Part shown: positions 5,419 to 8,374 of the stretch, piece after piece
How the letters are laid out: each line of letters starts with the position of its first letter
Numbering within the stretch: the stretch's first letter is position 1
Origin: an uncultured Phenylobacterium sp.
GTDB taxonomy: Bacteria; Pseudomonadota; Alphaproteobacteria; Caulobacterales; Caulobacteraceae
Length of the DNA: 8,374 nt
NCBI GenBank assembly: GCA_945952355.1
Contig: CAMFIW010000088.1
Location: 1 to 8,374 of the forward strand
Reading direction: 5' to 3'
The notes under the pieces: generated by a model
Seen by the model: only the letters and a program-made list of their open reading frames with translations
What the model was told of the DNA's origin: nothing
Database searches by the model: none
Made by a program: the position numbers and the translations under genes

Positions 5419-8374
5419 ATGTCAAAAAGCAGATATTTCTGCGGCGGCTCTATCCTGGCCGTCGCGATGACCTTCGGTTCGGTCGGGCTGGCGCACGCCG
5501 CCGACGCCGCGAAAGCCGACGAGGCAACCGTCGAGGAGGTCATCGTCACCGGCTCGTTCATCGCCGGTACGCCCACGGACGCGGCCCTGCCCGTCGACGT
5601 GATCGGCGCAAAGGAACTGGCCCAGCGCGGTTCTCCGACCATGGTCCAGTTCATCAAGACCATTCCGTCATCGGGCGCCGTGATTGGCGAGAACAACCGC
5701 TTCGGCTCAGGCTCCGGCGCGGCGACGATCAACCTGCGCAACCTGAGCTCGCCCTCTACCGGCACCCGCACCCTGGTGCTGTTCAACGGCCGTCGCGTGC
5801 CGGTCTCGTCCCAGGGCCTGGGCAGCGTCGACATCAACCTGCTGCCCGCGGCCGCCATCGGACGGGTCGAGGTGCTGAAGGACGGCGCGGCGGCGACATA
5901 CGGCTCCGACGCCATCGGCGGCGTGGTCAACTTCATCACCCGCACCGATCTGAACGGCTGGGAGATCGGCGGCAACTACCAGAGCATCAAAGGCTCCGAC
6001 GGCGACTACGACACCTCGATCGCCTGGGGCTGGAAGGGCGACCGCGCCGACATGATGGTGACGGCCGGCTATCGCCATCGCTCGCAGCTGCCCGTCCAGG
6101 AACGCAGCTGGGCGCTGCGCACCGGTACGGACGGCTATCTGCAGAATCCGCTGGGCGGCTGGGCCGGCACCGGCAACCCGGGCCAGTACCAGTACGCGAC
6201 CACCGCTCCGGTGGGGTCGCCGAACACCGGCTACAGCACGGCCACCTTCTCGGGCGCACTGCCGGACATCGGCTGCGCGGCCAACGGCGGCGCGCCCTAC
6301 GTCCTGACCACGACGACCGTGTCGGCGACCTCGTGCAACTTCCAGTACACGACCTTCGACAACCTGGTTGAGAACGAAGACCACTATCAGGTCTACGGCC
6401 AGCTGAACGTCGACGTGACCGACAACATCTCGGCCCATGTCGAGGCGCTCTACGCCCTGCACAACACGCCCGAGCAAAGCTGGGCGGTGACCGGACCCAA
6501 CCAGTATCCGGCCCCGATCCTGGCCTCCGGCGCCTCGGCGGGCGGCGGCGTCTCGCCGATCCCGGCTTCCGGCACGGGCGAGCAGTCGCGCTTCTACATT
6601 CCCAACACCAACCCGGGCCTCGTGGCCCTGCTGGGCCAGATCTCGGCGGCCAATTGCACGGGCTCGGTCCTGCCCTATGGCGTCGATGCCGCGACCTGCG
6701 CGACGGGCCTCACCGCCGCCCGGGCCGCTGTGACCAATGCCGGACTGTACGGCGTGGCGACCTCCAACACCGCGTGGCGCCCGATCGGCTTCGCGGGCGA
6801 CCCGGCCACGGCCGACCGCCACAGCCACTACAGCTACAAGGTCGACACCTGGCGCATCTCCGGCGGCCTGAAGGGCAAGTTCGGCGAAGACGCCGGCTTC
6901 CTGAAGAATGTCGGCTGGGATTTCGCCCTGACCTACCAGGAACAGGACTACAACTATAACCTCGAGGACGTGTCGGTGAACCGCCTGCAGCTCGCCCTGC
7001 GCGGCTACGGCAGTCGCGCCGGCGCGGCCGATCAGTGCACGGCGGCCGAGACGGCGAACTTCACCACCAACGCCGGCAACGCGGCCCTGGGCTGCTTCTA
7101 TTTCAACCCCTTCGCCAACGCGTTCGCCCAGAGCACCTCGAACGTCGCGGCCAACCCCTACTACATCTCGACCTCGACGATTCCGGGCTTCAACGACGCG
7201 GCGGCGAACCGCGGCGCCGTGGCCGCCTGGATGATCCAGAAGCAGTACAACGAGATCAAATCCAACCTGTTCGTCGCCGACCTCGTCTTCAACGGCCAAA
7301 CGGAATGGAAGCTGTGGGGCAAGGACAACATCGCCTGGGCGGCCGGCGCCCAGTTCCGGTACGACCGCACCCAGCAAACGCCCGACGTGCTCTATGACGC
7401 GAACGCGACGCCTTGCGTGGACTCGGTCCCGTTCGGCGACGGCTCGCCCTACTGCCCAACGACGGCGAACGGGCCCTTCCTGTTCAACGCCAACCTGCGT
7501 CCCTACGACGTGAACCGGAAGATCAGCTCGGTCTTCGGCGAAACCAAGGTGCCCCTCACCGACACGCTCGAGCTGACCCTCGCCGCGCGCTATGAGTACT
7601 ATCAAGGCCAGGGCGACACCACGAACCCGAAGGCGGCGATCCGCTGGCAAGCCACCGACTGGCTGGCCTTCCGCGGCTCGGTGGGCACCACCTACCGCGC
7701 GCCGGCGGCCACGATCACGACCACGAACTTCACGCGTGGCCTGACCAACGCCAACGGGACCTACAAGGCCAACGACCTCTACGGGAACCCGAACCTCTCG
7801 CCGGAAACGGCCACGACCTACAGCGTGGGCACGATCGTCGAGATCGGCGGGTTCAACGCCACGGTCGACTGGTGGAACTTCGACTTCAAGGACGCCCTGA
7901 CCTCCGAGGCCACGGCGGACCTGCTGAACGTCATGTTCCCGGGCGGCTCGGCCACCGGCAACTGCGGCAACGCCGCCTACGCCAAGGTGCAGGCCCGCTT
8001 CACCTTCGACCAGGGTGTCTGCGGCCGGGCCAACATCCTGAGCTACCGCACCCAGTACATCAACGGCGGCCAGATCAAGACCTCGGGCGTGGACTTCCAG
8101 GCCAACCTCAAGGTCGGCCAGGTGTTCGGCGGCGACCTCAGCACCGGCTTCGACGGCACCTACCTCCTGAAGTACGATGAGGCGCCCTACCTGATCGAAG
8201 GCTTCCCGTCGAACGCGGCGGGCGTCCAGGAGCGGGTCGGCACCTATCGGGCCTCGATCTTCACCAGCTACAACCCGATCCGGGCCAACGCCTTCGTGAA
8301 CTTGTCAATGGGCGCCCACAATCTGCGTTGGCAGATCCGCCACACCTCGTCGGTCAACCAAATCGAAACAAACT
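5419..8374 (+). CDS. TonB-dependent outer membrane receptor, paralogue 2 (partial, C-terminus outside window)
   Basis: Open from ATG 5419 to the window edge: 985 codons plus one base, no stop. The start is set by a G/A-rich ribosome binding region (GGAGG 5398-5402, AAGGA 5407-5411) and by an N-terminus matching paralogue 1 (MSKSRYFCGGS). Signal peptide with likely cut after AHA27, TonB box region VEEVIVTGS (38-46), plug with RVEVLKDG (149-156) and YGSDAIGGVVNFI, then barrel with NPNLSPETATTY from 790. No STN domain. Alignment to paralogue 1 at HNIRW/HNLRW (898 and 967) implies about 80 residues are missing and a full length near 1065. It is longer mainly through loop insertions, including a region with an extra cysteine pair (413/427) besides four shared pairs (286/306, 540/559, 666/679, 849/868). 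Outer membrane importer; ligand unknown. The terminator and long gap upstream suggest separate control. Confidence 0.94.
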   Translation, partial: MSKSRYFCGGSILAVAMTFGSVGLAHAADAAKADEATVEEVIVTGSFIAGTPTDAALPVDVIGAKELAQRGSPTMVQFIKTIPSSGAVIGENNRFGSGSGAATINLRNLSSPSTGTRTLVLFNGRRVPVSSQGLGSVDINLLPAAAIGRVEVLKDGAAATYGSDAIGGVVNFITRTDLNGWEIGGNYQSIKGSDGDYDTSIAWGWKGDRADMMVTAGYRHRSQLPVQERSWALRTGTDGYLQNPLGGWAGTGNPGQYQYATTAPVGSPNTGYSTATFSGALPDIGCAANGGAPYVLTTTTVSATSCNFQYTTFDNLVENEDHYQVYGQLNVDVTDNISAHVEALYALHNTPEQSWAVTGPNQYPAPILASGASAGGGVSPIPASGTGEQSRFYIPNTNPGLVALLGQISAANCTGSVLPYGVDAATCATGLTAARAAVTNAGLYGVATSNTAWRPIGFAGDPATADRHSHYSYKVDTWRISGGLKGKFGEDAGFLKNVGWDFALTYQEQDYNYNLEDVSVNRLQLALRGYGSRAGAADQCTAAETANFTTNAGNAALGCFYFNPFANAFAQSTSNVAANPYYISTSTIPGFNDAAANRGAVAAWMIQKQYNEIKSNLFVADLVFNGQTEWKLWGKDNIAWAAGAQFRYDRTQQTPDVLYDANATPCVDSVPFGDGSPYCPTTANGPFLFNANLRPYDVNRKISSVFGETKVPLTDTLELTLAARYEYYQGQGDTTNPKAAIRWQATDWLAFRGSVGTTYRAPAATITTTNFTRGLTNANGTYKANDLYGNPNLSPETATTYSVGTIVEIGGFNATVDWWNFDFKDALTSEATADLLNVMFPGGSATGNCGNAAYAKVQARFTFDQGVCGRANILSYRTQYINGGQIKTSGVDFQANLKVGQVFGGDLSTGFDGTYLLKYDEAPYLIEGFPSNAAGVQERVGTYRASIFTSYNPIRANAFVNLSMGAHNLRWQIRHTSSVNQIETN
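5428..5450 (+). repeat. 23-nt block identical at the start of both receptor genes (copy 2)
   Basis: This is the second copy of the block at 1991-2013, at the same codon positions. The hairpin arms are at 5429-5433 and 5438-5442. Codons just before it (TCA AAA here, TCC AAG in the first gene) differ at their third bases, so sequence identity begins sharply at codon 4. Confidence 0.7.

Noticed and set aside
5707..7650. A 647-codon open frame on the minus strand, inside the second receptor
   Set aside because: It is a mirror of the G/C-ending codons of the receptor gene, with a Val/Gly/Arg-rich product lacking any family motif. The plus-strand frame has clear receptor domains throughout.

Overview
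The window most likely comes from a member of the Caulobacteraceae (Caulobacter, Phenylobacterium or a close relative). The DNA is GC-rich with strong G/C preference at third codon positions. It carries a response regulator matching CpdR, the alphaproteobacterial adaptor of ClpXP. It also carries two very large TonB-dependent receptors of the plug type that this family has in large numbers. The genus cannot be fixed from this window.

Left part (1-1202), housekeeping. A 5'-partial-in-window N-formylglutamate amidohydrolase-like gene runs leftward off the edge. It is divergent from cpdR (697-1056, +), which has its phospho-acceptor at D51. A promoter inside the gap after cpdR (TTGCGC / TTATAC, 16-nt spacer) precedes a complete tRNA-Val(GAC) with an encoded CCA (1128-1202).

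Middle (1203-1981). A small lipoprotein gene on the minus strand (1249-1683) ends 46 nt from the tRNA. Its product has a lipobox, a collagen-like run of Gly-X-Y triplets and a Pro-rich tail. It is divergent from the first receptor across a 298-nt gap that holds several palindromes but no gene.

Right part (1982-8374). Two tandem, same-direction TonB-dependent receptor paralogues follow. The first is complete (996 aa) and ends at a perfect 10-bp-stem intrinsic terminator. The second starts after a 446-nt gap and runs off the right edge at residue 985. They share the signal-peptide start, the TonB box, the plug core and a series of closely spaced cysteine pairs in the barrel; they differ mainly in loop regions. 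The terminator and the long AT-richer leader of the second gene, with a possible 19-codon leader ORF, an inverted repeat and a direct repeat, suggest that the two receptors are transcribed and controlled separately. No substrate can be assigned: no partner enzyme, transporter or regulator gene is visible beside them.

I see no mobile element, CRISPR array or broken gene. The parts that stand out are the leader of the second receptor, the nucleotide-level conservation at the start of both receptors, and the paired-cysteine pattern. None of these proves a new system.
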